Counted from the first letter of the stretch, positions 1 through 5,960 are shown. The stretch is 7,465 bases of DNA from Acidimicrobiia bacterium (GCA_029857855.1 JAOUGG010000103.1:1-7465), one strand, 5' to 3'. Translations and numbers: made by a program. Notes: generated by a model not told the origin, from the letters alone.

Positions 1-165
1 GTCCGGGCGATCACCGAACTCGACGCCGAGGACGGATCAGTCGACGGCCGGCGCAGGCGAGGGCCCCAGCCCTGTTCCTGTGGGGCGATGGTCAACCACC
101 GGCTCAAAGCCTGTCAGTTCTGCGGCGAGCCGGCTCCCGTCCAATCCGTGTTCGGCGCGATCTGA
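1..165 (+). CDS. 3' end of a protein with a C-terminal zinc-ribbon-like motif (partial)
   Basis: Frame 1 is open from the left edge to a TGA at 163-165 and gives the last 54 residues of a protein whose start lies outside the window. The visible part is an acidic stretch (residues 6-15), an Arg-rich linker (17-20), then cysteines at 25, 27, 38 and 41. This CxC-x10-CxxC spacing is typical of a treble-clef or zinc-ribbon metal site, and the second pair sits in C-Q-F-C-G, a common zinc-knuckle form. Third codon positions are mostly G or C, as in the real genes here. The family is not identifiable; a short C-terminal zinc ribbon could serve nucleic-acid binding, protein contact or structural stability. 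Reading it as coding also means the following ribokinase cannot begin at the upstream ATG (position 80) without a long overlap. The main doubt is that only 54 codons are visible. Confidence 0.6.
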   Translation, partial: VRAITELDAEDGSVDGRRRRGPQPCSCGAMVNHRLKACQFCGEPAPVQSVFGAI

Positions 166-220
166 TCGGTCCGTCGGCCGGCACCGGCGAGCCGCACGAC
201 CTGGATCTACTGTTGGTCGG

Positions 221-1177
221 GTGACGAACGAAACCGACCCCACCACTGAGGCACCCGACGTCGTTGTCGTCGGCAGCCTGAACGTCGACTACACCACGGT
301 CGTGCGGTCGATCCCCCGGCCGGGCGAGACCGTGCTCGGTGACGACGTGCGAACCTTCATGGGCGGCAAGGGCTTGAATCAAGCAGTCGCCGCAGCGCGG
401 GCCGGTGCCTCGGTGTCGATGATCGGCAGGGTCGGCAACGACGATGGGGGCAACCGGCTACGGACACGGCTCCGATCCGAAACGGTTGACGAAACCTGGA
501 TCGGCGTCGACGAGCGCTCCCCGTCGGGCGCCGCATTCATCACGGTCGACGACAACTCGGAGAACGCGATCGTGGTCAGCCCTGGGGCCAACGCCACGGT
601 CGGGGTCCAACACATCGAGGCCGCAGCGGCGGTCATCGCTCGAGCCCGTGTGGTTCTCGTTCAGTTCGAGATACCGATGGCCGCCGTGACGGCCGCCGTC
701 GAACTCGCCGGCGGAACGATCATCATCAACCCGGCACCGGCGCAGCCGATACCCGATCCGATGCTGAAACGGGCCGACATCGTGATCCCCAACCGCAGTG
801 AGCTGGCGACGATCGCCGGGGCCGCGATCCCACAAACCGAGGCGGAGGTCACGGCGCTGGCGTCGGCGATGACGGCGGGGTGGGGTGACGAGGCCACCGG
901 CCGCCGGATCGTCGTCACCCTCGGGTCCGACGGGGTGCTGCTCGTGGATTCGACCGGTCACCGCCGGTTCACCGCCCGGGCCGTCGAGGCGGTCGACACG
1001 ACCGGTGCCGGCGACTGTTTCTGCGGATCGTTGGCGGCTCGGCTAGCACTCGGCGACGCCCTGGATGACGCCATTCCGTGGGCCATGACCGCAGCCGCCA
1101 TCTCGGTCACCCGGCCAGGAGCCTCCGATTCCATGCCGTCGGCCGACGAGGTGGCCGAACTCCTCGAGCAGCAGTAG
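221..1177 (+). CDS. rbsK: Ribokinase-type PfkB family sugar kinase
   Basis: A 318-residue cytosolic kinase, close to the usual ribokinase length of about 300-310. It likely phosphorylates D-ribose at O5 with ATP, feeding the pentose phosphate pathway. Visible motifs: the sugar-binding GSLNVD (19-23, with N21 and D23), PfkB signature 1 as GGKGLNQAVAAAR (48-60), the lid/dimer segment IGRVGNDDG (68-76), ENAIVVSPGAN (114-124), QFEIP with E150, NPAP (170-173), PNRSE (190-194), VTLGSDG (232-238), and signature 2 DTTGAGD (259-265), whose G262-G264 form the anion hole and D265 is the catalytic base. The C-terminal AAAISVTRPGA (291-301) is also typical of ribokinases and contributes to the monovalent-cation and nucleotide site. 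I chose GTG 221 because the in-frame ATG at 80 adds 47 Arg/Ser-rich residues that overlap the upstream gene and match no family. No clear Shine-Dalgarno precedes 221. No ribose transporter or RbsR is in view, so another sugar substrate is possible. Confidence 0.88.
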   Translation: MTNETDPTTEAPDVVVVGSLNVDYTTVVRSIPRPGETVLGDDVRTFMGGKGLNQAVAAARAGASVSMIGRVGNDDGGNRLRTRLRSETVDETWIGVDERSPSGAAFITVDDNSENAIVVSPGANATVGVQHIEAAAAVIARARVVLVQFEIPMAAVTAAVELAGGTIIINPAPAQPIPDPMLKRADIVIPNRSELATIAGAAIPQTEAEVTALASAMTAGWGDEATGRRIVVTLGSDGVLLVDSTGHRRFTARAVEAVDTTGAGDCFCGSLAARLALGDALDDAIPWAMTAAAISVTRPGASDSMPSADEVAELLEQQ

Positions 1178-1271
1178 AGGCCCGCCGACACGGCGTTGGC
1201 CCTGGTCATCCGGGCGGCGAGGCGGTTGCGCGAGTTACTGAACCTGCCTTCCCGCCGCTCGCTCCCCCCCA

Positions 1272-1353
1272 AACTTTGTGACGACGACGACCCAGCAACC
1301 CCATCTTTGGGAGGTCTACGACCCCCCGAGGGGATCGTGGCGGTCACAAAGTT
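1272..1353. repeat. Perfect 11-bp inverted repeat enclosing two smaller hairpins
   Basis: AACTTTGTGAC at 1272-1282 is the exact reverse complement of GTCACAAAGTT at 1343-1353. The 60-bp interval holds two further small hairpins: CCCA-TCTT-TGGG near 1301-1312, and CCCC-CCGA-GGGG near 1323-1334 with short flanking CGA/TCG pairing. As RNA this would fold as a three-way junction closed by an 11-bp stem. It could be the ribokinase transcript end, a structured leader of the next operon, a small RNA, or a miniature palindromic repeat. The outer arm has low GC against a very GC-rich background, so chance pairing of GC-rich DNA does not explain it easily. Confidence 0.55.
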
Positions 1354-1417
1354 CCGCATGGTGAGCCGGCAACGTCGCCTGAGTCGGCCGGCGGCCGGAC
1401 GCCGTTGGCCTCGTGAC

Positions 1418-1446
1418 TTGCCGCCCGGTTCCGGTGCGGTCAAACT
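1418..1446 (+). promoter_or_regulatory. Possible promoter giving a leaderless transcript for the 1453 gene
   Basis: TTGCCG (1418-1423) and CAAACT (1441-1446) are separated by 17 bp and weakly resemble -35 and -10 boxes. The -10 candidate keeps the important A at position 2 and T at position 6. Transcription would begin about 7 bases downstream, essentially on the GTG at 1453, which lacks a well-placed Shine-Dalgarno. Leaderless starts are common in actinobacteria. The box matches are poor, so this is a suggestion only. Confidence 0.22.
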
Positions 1447-1452
1447 CATGGA

Positions 1453-1890
1453 GTGACCGATCGCAACGAAACCCCCCAATCACCCGAGGACGTCGCCGCC
1501 GTGGTGGCCGCGCTGGTCGGGTCGGGGTGGCAGTGGTGGTGGTCGGTCGTCAACGAACTCCAGCATCTGCCCGAGATGTTGCGGCAGATGCGGGAGGGAG
1601 CCGAGAGCTTCGAGCAGGTCGCCCGGCAGCTGGCCAACAGCACGGCGATGTTCGAGGAGATCGTCGAGGTCTACGGCAAGACCATGCTCGACGCGGCGGA
1701 GCGGAACGCGGCGATGACAGATGCGATGCGGCAGCGGCTGGAAAGCCTCGCTGCACTCAACACGCCCGATGCCGTGGCCGAGACCGTGGGTGAACTGCAG
1801 AAGGTCTTCGGCACGCTGGCCCAACTCAATCCGTTGTGGCCGGCCCGGCTCGGTCTTCGCCCCGACGACGACACCGGCGACAACGACTGA
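1453..1890 (+). CDS. Small Trp-rich, helical, phasin-like protein of unknown function
   Basis: A 145-residue protein I do not recognise as a named family. Residues 11-24 are a short Ala/Val-rich helix, followed by a tryptophan cluster G-W-Q-W-W-W (25-30). Residues 33-120 are almost entirely predicted helix with hydrophobic residues spaced every three to four positions (LPEMLRQM, FEQVARQL, MFEEIVEVYG, MRQRLESLAAL), suggesting a coiled coil or helical bundle. The tail is acidic (DDDTGDND, 138-145). The amphipathic helices and size recall phasins, which coat polyester granules, but no defining motif proves this. There is no signal peptide; the Trp patch could touch a membrane or granule. It starts at GTG 1453 without a clear ribosome site. 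The Rieske gene follows after 18 bp, so the two are probably co-transcribed. Its reality is supported by G/C-biased third positions and a coherent helical pattern. Confidence 0.65.
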   Translation: MTDRNETPQSPEDVAAVVAALVGSGWQWWWSVVNELQHLPEMLRQMREGAESFEQVARQLANSTAMFEEIVEVYGKTMLDAAERNAAMTDAMRQRLESLAALNTPDAVAETVGELQKVFGTLAQLNPLWPARLGLRPDDDTGDND

Positions 1891-1908
1891 GATCGAGACG
1901 GCGTCCCG

Positions 1909-3075
1909 ATGCGACGAGCACGACAGGTCGAACTGTTGCAGCGGGTGGCCTCGGCCCGGCCCACGATGAAGGGCCTCCACGGCCCTTCCAGTGCTGTTCA
2001 CCCTGCGTCGGAGTACACCGACCGGCAACGCTTCGACGACGAGATGCGGGTGTTGTTCCGGGAGGGCGCCTCGTTCTTCGCCATGAGCTGTGAGCTGAGC
2101 GAGCCGGGATCGTACCGGGCAGGCATGATCGGCGGGGTGCCGATCCTCGTCGTCCGGCAGCCCGACGGTTCGCTGCGGGCCATGGTCAACGCCTGTCGGC
2201 ACCGGGGAGCCTCGCTGAAAGAAGACAACGGCACCGGCGTCGATCTGAACGCCATCCAATGCAACTACCACCTGTGGACCTACGACCTCGACGGCACCCT
2301 GCGGTCACGACCGGGATCGGCCGGCGCCTTCGACGATGTCGACCTCAACTGCGACCTCCACCAGCGGCCGGTGGCCGAGCGGTACGGCATGATCTTCGTC
2401 CGAGCGGCGGGCGACGAGCCGATCGACGTCGACGCAACCCTGTCCGGGGCCGAGGACGACCTCGGCGCCTTCGGGCTCGGCGACTTCGTCCACATCGAGA
2501 CCCGCACCATCACTCGGGACATGAACTGGAAGCTCCTGCTCGACACCTTCACCGAGTCGTACCACATCCGTGGCCTGCACCGCGAGACGCTGGCGCCGGT
2601 GTTCGACTCGAACTGCATCATCCACGACGAGTTCGGCCCAAACGTGCTCGCCGTCGGTTTCCGCTCCGACATCACCGACGAACTCACCAAGCCGGTCGAC
2701 GAATGGTCGCTCCTCCCCTACGGGACCATCCAGTACTTTCTCGTGCCCAACGCGCTGCTCGTGTACCAGATCGACCACGTCGAGCTGTGGCGGCTCCAAC
2801 CCGAGGCCGTCGACCGGACGAGCGCCACCGTGTCGGTGTTCGCACCGGAACACCCTCGCTCGGAACGGTCGTGGAACTACTTCGTCAAGAACCTCGACCT
2901 GCTGCTGCAGGTCACCGGCGGCGAAGACTTCCCGGTGATGGAACGAATCCAACGCAATCTGGAGTCGGGCGCGCTGCCGGAGGTGGTCTACGGCCGCAAC
3001 GAGGCGCCGCTCATCCACCTCCATCGATCCATCAACGAAGCGATGGCCGCAGGCGGATGCGGCCCCGACAGCTAG
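1909..3075 (+). CDS. Rieske non-haem iron oxygenase, alpha (catalytic) subunit
   Basis: A 388-residue cytosolic oxygenase of the aromatic ring-hydroxylating dioxygenase alpha family, which uses O2 and two electrons to hydroxylate, dihydroxylate or demethylate a substrate. The N-terminal Rieske domain carries the [2Fe-2S] ligands C96-R-H98 and C118-N-Y-H121. The C-terminal catalytic domain has NWKLLLDTFTESYHIRGLH (206-224), in which H219 and H224 bind the mononuclear iron and E216 occupies the inter-subunit electron-transfer position that is Asp in naphthalene dioxygenase. D340 in GGEDF (337-341) is the likely third iron ligand, followed by the ERIQRNLESG helix (345-354). Length is normal for one-subunit alpha enzymes. 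ATG 1909 lies 18 bp after the previous stop with only a weak GAGA upstream; ATG 1966 (M20) is the alternative and would leave the Rieske domain intact. No ferredoxin, reductase or beta subunit is in view, so partners must be encoded elsewhere. Substrate is unknown. Confidence 0.93.
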   Translation: MRRARQVELLQRVASARPTMKGLHGPSSAVHPASEYTDRQRFDDEMRVLFREGASFFAMSCELSEPGSYRAGMIGGVPILVVRQPDGSLRAMVNACRHRGASLKEDNGTGVDLNAIQCNYHLWTYDLDGTLRSRPGSAGAFDDVDLNCDLHQRPVAERYGMIFVRAAGDEPIDVDATLSGAEDDLGAFGLGDFVHIETRTITRDMNWKLLLDTFTESYHIRGLHRETLAPVFDSNCIIHDEFGPNVLAVGFRSDITDELTKPVDEWSLLPYGTIQYFLVPNALLVYQIDHVELWRLQPEAVDRTSATVSVFAPEHPRSERSWNYFVKNLDLLLQVTGGEDFPVMERIQRNLESGALPEVVYGRNEAPLIHLHRSINEAMAAGGCGPDS

Positions 3076-3077
3076 GC

Positions 3078-3082
3078 GAGGA
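3078..3082 (+). promoter_or_regulatory. Shine-Dalgarno GAGGA for the 3091 gene
   Basis: GAGGA at 3078-3082 sits 8 bases before ATG 3091, inside the 15-bp gap after the Rieske stop codon. It fixes the start and shows independent ribosome loading within the operon. Confidence 0.6.
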
Positions 3083-3090
3083 CCGGGTCG

Positions 3091-3852
3091 ATGGCTTCTC
3101 CCGCGGAAACGGTCGAACAGACCTTCAAACCCATCCAGCAGTTCGTGCGGGGCTGGATGCTGACGGCCGAGACCGAAGCGTACGGAAGGGAACTCGGCCT
3201 CCGGGATCTCGACCAGTTCTGGATCGTCGGGCGGGCCGGGGTGCTCGGTTCTTGTCCGGCCGAGGTGGCGGCCGGCGCGCTGGCGTTCCACGGTCCCGAC
3301 AAGGTGGCCGAAGCCTGGAACAACCTGCCCGACGGACTCGACCACGCTGCCGTGGCCAGGCACTATCTCGGTCGCTGCCTGGCCTGGGGCGACGAGGTCG
3401 TCGGCGACTTCGACGCCCACGACATGACCCGGCTCGACGAACTCGGCCGTCGCATCGTCGACGCCGCGCCGAACAACATCGGGCCGGTGTTCGTCGGCTG
3501 GCGGGCCATGCCGATCCCCGACGGCCATGGTGCCCGGGTGGCGTTGACCCTGCACGTGATCCGGGAGCTCCGGGCGGCCGCCCACTCGTGCGCCATCGTC
3601 GCCCACGGGCTCACCCCGGTCGAGGCGATCCTGGCCTCCACCAACGCCCCACCCCGAACCGGTCCCGGCTACGCGGAGTTCATGGGCTTCACCGGCCCGT
3701 TTTGCGATCCTGATGAGGTACGTGAGCAGCGGCAGGCGGCCGAGGTGACGACGGCGGCGATCATGGCCGGCTACTACGGCGTGCTGTCGGGCGGGGAGCT
3801 GGACGAGTTCGGCGACCTCGTCGAATCGACCCGCAACGCCATCGACATGTAG
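3091..3852 (+). CDS. Helical protein resembling the SCO6745 family
   Basis: A 253-residue, largely alpha-helical cytosolic protein. From memory its layout resembles the actinobacterial SCO6745 family (function unknown): an N-terminal helix with FVRGWMLTAETEAYGRELGL (18-37), a WIVGRAGVLGSCPAEVAAGALAFHGPDKV segment (44-72) matching the family's G-R-A-x-P-L-G and F-x-P patterns, then A-W (75-76), a long helical middle, IGPVFVGW (130-137), LHVIRELRAAAHSCAIVAHGL (154-174) matching the family's LREHRGDGH region, and a C-terminal G-F-T-G segment (199-202). No catalytic motif, membrane segment or signal peptide is evident. It follows the Rieske gene by 15 bp with a good ribosome site, so a role tied to oxygenase substrate handling or regulation is possible but not shown. 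Its TAG stop directly abuts the stop of the opposite-strand gene. The gene is certain; the family assignment is moderate because it is by recall. Confidence 0.75.
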   Translation: MASPAETVEQTFKPIQQFVRGWMLTAETEAYGRELGLRDLDQFWIVGRAGVLGSCPAEVAAGALAFHGPDKVAEAWNNLPDGLDHAAVARHYLGRCLAWGDEVVGDFDAHDMTRLDELGRRIVDAAPNNIGPVFVGWRAMPIPDGHGARVALTLHVIRELRAAAHSCAIVAHGLTPVEAILASTNAPPRTGPGYAEFMGFTGPFCDPDEVREQRQAAEVTTAAIMAGYYGVLSGGELDEFGDLVESTRNAIDM

Positions 3853-4593
3853 TCACGCCTCCCGGGCGGCCTTCCAGGCCTCGAAGTCGGCCCGCCGCTC
3901 CTCCGACAGCGGGAAGATGCCATGCGTCGATTCGCCTGCCTGGACGAGCTCGGCGGCGAACGCCTCCCGCTCCTCCTGGGCGACGCAGTCGCGGGTAACC
4001 TCCCCGACCAGAGCGTGCGGGATGACCACCGCGCCCTCGGCGTCGCCGACCACGACATCACCCGGCTCCACATAGACCCCGGCACAGGTGATGGGCTCGT
4101 CGCAGCTGTACGGCATGTGGTGGCGGCGCCACGTCGACCCGTGGGACGACTGGTGGTAGACCGGTTTGCCGAGCGCCGCGATCCCTGCGGTGTCGCGCAG
4201 CGCCCCATCGGTGATGATGCCGACCGCACCCCGGTGGTAGGCCCGGGCGGCGTAGATGTCGCCGACCGTTCCGGCATCGGGCACCTCACGGGCCTCCATG
4301 ATGAGGACGTCGCCGAAGTCGATCGTCTCCGACGCCTGACGCTGGGCGCCGAGGCGAGGACCGCCGGCATTCAGCACGTCCTCTCGCACGGCCACGTACC
4401 GCAGCGTTCGGGCCCGACCGACCATGCGCTGATCCGGGAGCAGGGGCTTGAGGCCCGACAGGAACGTGCTGCGGATACCCCGGCGGAAGAGCTGGGCGGT
4501 GATGGTGGCGGTGCCGACCGACGACAGCAACTCCCGCAGCTCGTCGGTGAGGACATCGGGGATGGCGCTCGGGTCGGTTGCGTGCTGAGACAT
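3853..4593 (-). CDS. RraA-like protein, probable HMG-type class II aldolase or oxaloacetate decarboxylase
   Basis: A 246-residue protein of the RraA-like superfamily. This fold includes 4-hydroxy-4-methyl-2-oxoglutarate (HMG) aldolase and 4-carboxy-4-hydroxy-2-oxoadipate aldolase, which cleave to pyruvate or oxaloacetate, and often has oxaloacetate decarboxylase activity. The core GDIYAARAYHRGAVGIITDG (111-130) followed by ALRD (131-134) matches the family's nucleus: R133 is the substrate-binding Arg and D134 the divalent-metal ligand of the R-D pair. A later VYVEPGDVVVGDAEGAVVIP stretch (173-192) is also typical. The N-terminal extension (1-20) and C-terminal helices (200-246) make it longer than E. 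coli RraA, which lacks enzymatic activity and inhibits RNase E. Many such genes are misannotated as RNase E regulators or as demethylmenaquinone methyltransferases. It is the last gene of the minus-strand operon, 24 bp after the monooxygenase stop, and fits a ring-cleavage catabolic role. The only upstream ribosome site visible is a weak AGAAAG. Confidence 0.85.
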   Translation of the reverse strand: MSQHATDPSAIPDVLTDELRELLSSVGTATITAQLFRRGIRSTFLSGLKPLLPDQRMVGRARTLRYVAVREDVLNAGGPRLGAQRQASETIDFGDVLIMEAREVPDAGTVGDIYAARAYHRGAVGIITDGALRDTAGIAALGKPVYHQSSHGSTWRRHHMPYSCDEPITCAGVYVEPGDVVVGDAEGAVVIPHALVGEVTRDCVAQEEREAFAAELVQAGESTHGIFPLSEERRADFEAWKAAREA

Positions 4594-4604
4594 GGTGTAC
4601 GTCT

Positions 4605-4623
4605 TTCTAGGGACCTTCTAGGG
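4605..4623. repeat. 8-bp direct repeat in the monooxygenase-aldolase junction
   Basis: TTCTAGGG occurs at 4605-4612 and again at 4616-4623, three bases apart, spanning the monooxygenase stop codon (4618-4620 on the plus strand). On the transcript it puts two CCCTAGAA copies before the aldolase start. It may be a local duplication or an operator half-site pair, or chance. Confidence 0.35.
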
Positions 4624-5511
4624 TGTGACAGCCTCGAGCCAGCGCTCGACGAGTGCCTCGTTGGCGGGGAGCGGTGATGCCGCATCCGGGTCGGACGGAG
4701 GCAGTTTCAGCACCGCCTTGAGGTGCGTGACGCCTCGGGCCCGGAAGGCCTCGGCGGTGGTCCGCCACTGGTCGGGGCCGCCGTCGGGGGCGATGTCGTC
4801 GAGGGCTTCGATCCCGAGGGCCGACGGGTCGCGGCCGGCCTCGGCGGCGTAGCCGTGGATGCGGCCGAGCACGTCGTCGAACTCGTCGTCGGGTGGCATC
4901 TGGGGCATCCAGCCGTCGGCCCGGCGGCCGATCCGCTCGATGACCCGCTCGACGGTGCCGCCCTTGTAGGAGCCCATCCAGATCGGTATGGGACGCTGGA
5001 TCGGCATCGGGTTGAGGCCGATGCGATCGAAGGCGTGCCACTGCCCGTGGAAGGTGAACTCCTCGTTGGACCACAGACCACGGACCACGTCGAGTTGTTC
5101 CTCGAGGCGCCGGCCACGGTTGGTGAAGTTCTCGTTCAGCGCCTGGTACTCGACCCGGTTCCGGCCGATGCCGACGCCGAGGCGGAGCCGCCCATCGCAC
5201 AATCGGTCGAGCAGGGCCGACTGCTTGGCGAACAGCACCGTCTGGCGTTGGGGGAGGATCACGATGCTGGTGGCCAGTTCGAGGTTCCGGGTCGCCCCGG
5301 CGACGAAGCCGAACAGCACGAACGGCTCGTGGTACGGACGGTCGATGCGATGCACCGTCGCCTCCCCCAGCACATCAGGATGGGCGCCGACGACGTGCTC
5401 GGGGACGGTCACGAACTCGATGCCGAGGTCCTCGATCGCCTGGAGGTAGTCACGCAGGGCCGAGCGGTCGGAGCCCGTGACGGCGTAATCGAGCATCACC
5501 CCGAGCTTCAT
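4618..5511 (-). CDS. Luciferase-like monooxygenase, probable F420-dependent oxidoreductase
   Basis: A 297-residue TIM-barrel flavin/F420 oxidoreductase of the bacterial luciferase superfamily, cytosolic. The sequence MKLGVMLDYA (1-10) gives the first strand; VPEHV (36-40) is a cofactor-pocket motif; ATRNLELATSIVILPQRQTVLFAKQSALLDRLCDGRLRLGVGIG (73-116) is the hallmark stretch, including the non-prolyl cis bond region and G-x-G-x-G. Then come GRRLEEQLDVVRGLW (133-147), FHGQWHAF (154-161), and P-IWMGS (176-181) for the phosphate end. This pattern is closest to the actinobacterial F420-dependent LLM class (TIGR03619-like, from memory). Substrate is unknown. Start ATG 5511 overlaps the RidA stop by the sequence ATGA, indicating translational coupling. 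An AAGG Shine-Dalgarno lies within a hairpin just upstream. An FMN enzyme such as RutA is the alternative; the F420 versus FMN choice is inference. Confidence 0.9.
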   Translation of the reverse strand: MKLGVMLDYAVTGSDRSALRDYLQAIEDLGIEFVTVPEHVVGAHPDVLGEATVHRIDRPYHEPFVLFGFVAGATRNLELATSIVILPQRQTVLFAKQSALLDRLCDGRLRLGVGIGRNRVEYQALNENFTNRGRRLEEQLDVVRGLWSNEEFTFHGQWHAFDRIGLNPMPIQRPIPIWMGSYKGGTVERVIERIGRRADGWMPQMPPDDEFDDVLGRIHGYAAEAGRDPSALGIEALDDIAPDGGPDQWRTTAEAFRARGVTHLKAVLKLPPSDPDAASPLPANEALVERWLEAVTP

Positions 5512-5960
5512 GGCGAAAGACCTTCGCCCATTGGGTCGGCGGCGGCGTCGGCGGTTTCGTCGGCGGTGCCGTCGGCTGCGTCGCCTGCGATCCAGGCCAG
5601 GAACGTCATCTGCACGAACATCCCGTCGGGCAGATCGGCGGTCCGGGTGTGACGGGCCGGCATGTGGGCAGGGTCGGGGTAGATGCGCAGCCAGGCCTCC
5701 TCGACGGCACCACGATGCGCCCGATCGGCAACCACGAAATCGAACTTCACGATGTCGGACCAGGTGGCCCCGGCGGCGTCGAGGATGCGGCCGCCGAAAA
5801 CGAAGAGGTTGTTCAGCTGGGCCTCGACGGTGTCGGGCAGGTCACGGGTTTCGTCGTTGCGTCCGATGATCACGCTCGTCGCCAACAACGGACCGACCCG
5901 GCTGGCGGCCGGGATCGACGTGTTGTGGGCGAACCCCTCGATCTCGATTGACTGCTGCAT
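5508..5960 (-). CDS. RidA-family (YjgF/UK114) protein with an Ala/Asp repeat tail
   Basis: A 150-residue trimeric-type RidA fold protein; classical members hydrolyse reactive enamine/imine intermediates, and relatives act as 2-aminomuconate deaminases or in the Rut pyrimidine pathway. The body from QSIEIEG to AWIAG is normal RidA length. PARHTR (P101-R106 here) keeps the active-site Arg equivalent to E. coli R105. The position of E. coli E120 appears to be Thr (VQMTFLA), so water activation may differ. After the domain, about 25 residues of the repeated form ADxx end the protein, encoded by a 12-bp tandem repeat. I chose ATG 5960 because AGGA lies 8 bases upstream of it; the ATG at 5969 adds only MTR and has no ribosome site. 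It is the first gene of the minus-strand operon, its TGA overlapping the monooxygenase ATG. Fold confidence is high, chemistry is not. Confidence 0.87.
   Translation of the reverse strand: MQQSIEIEGFAHNTSIPAASRVGPLLATSVIIGRNDETRDLPDTVEAQLNNLFVFGGRILDAAGATWSDIVKFDFVVADRAHRGAVEEAWLRIYPDPAHMPARHTRTADLPDGMFVQMTFLAWIAGDAADGTADETADAAADPMGEGLSP
5512..5528 (-). promoter_or_regulatory. Hairpin immediately before the monooxygenase start codon
   Basis: GGCGAA (5512-5517) and TTCGCC (5523-5528) are perfect reverse complements around a 5-base loop. On the minus-strand transcript the stem ends at the base next to the AUG at 5511-5509 and overlaps the GAAGG Shine-Dalgarno. It could hide the ribosome site until ribosomes translating RidA open it, tying monooxygenase output to RidA translation. 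The structure is seen; its role is inferred. Confidence 0.45.
5535..5582. repeat. 12-bp tandem repeat in the RidA-like gene tail
   Basis: GTCGGC recurs at 5535, 5547, 5559 and 5571 with exactly 12-bp spacing, each followed by a G/C-rich hexamer. On the coding strand it encodes four ADxx tetrapeptides. Twelve bases keep the frame, so copy-number change would lengthen or shorten the protein tail without breaking the gene or the overlap with the next one. Confidence 0.75.

Larger units (their letters stand above)
1178..1452. other. 275-bp non-coding gap between the ribokinase and oxygenase operon
   Basis: No convincing gene lies here: short open frames on both strands have Arg/Pro-rich shadow composition and no family resemblance. 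The gap contains a structured inverted repeat (1272-1353), described separately, a run of eight pyrimidines just before it (1263-1270), and a possible weak promoter just before the next start. I found no U-tract terminator for the ribokinase. Confidence 0.6.

Noticed and set aside
90..150. Possible tRNA, from a GGCTCAAAGCC-like T-arm pattern
   Set aside because: No acceptor stem, anticodon arm or CCA-end arrangement could be formed around it, and the stretch reads as coding sequence.
80..220. Longer ribokinase start at ATG 80
   Set aside because: It adds 47 Arg/Ser/Pro-rich residues unlike any ribokinase and overlaps the zinc-ribbon gene in another frame. GTG 221 gives the normal family length.
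2305..3606. 433-codon minus-strand open frame
   Set aside because: It lies opposite the Rieske and SCO6745-like genes, has antisense composition, and shows no domain. Long antisense frames are common at this GC content.
2259..3713. 484-codon plus-strand open frame across the Rieske gene
   Set aside because: It is a shadow: very Arg/Pro-rich, spans two real genes in another frame, and shows no family motifs.
4723..5652. 309-codon plus-strand open frame
   Set aside because: It is antisense to the well-supported monooxygenase and RidA-like genes and is rich in shadow-type Val/Asp/Gly/Arg without motifs.
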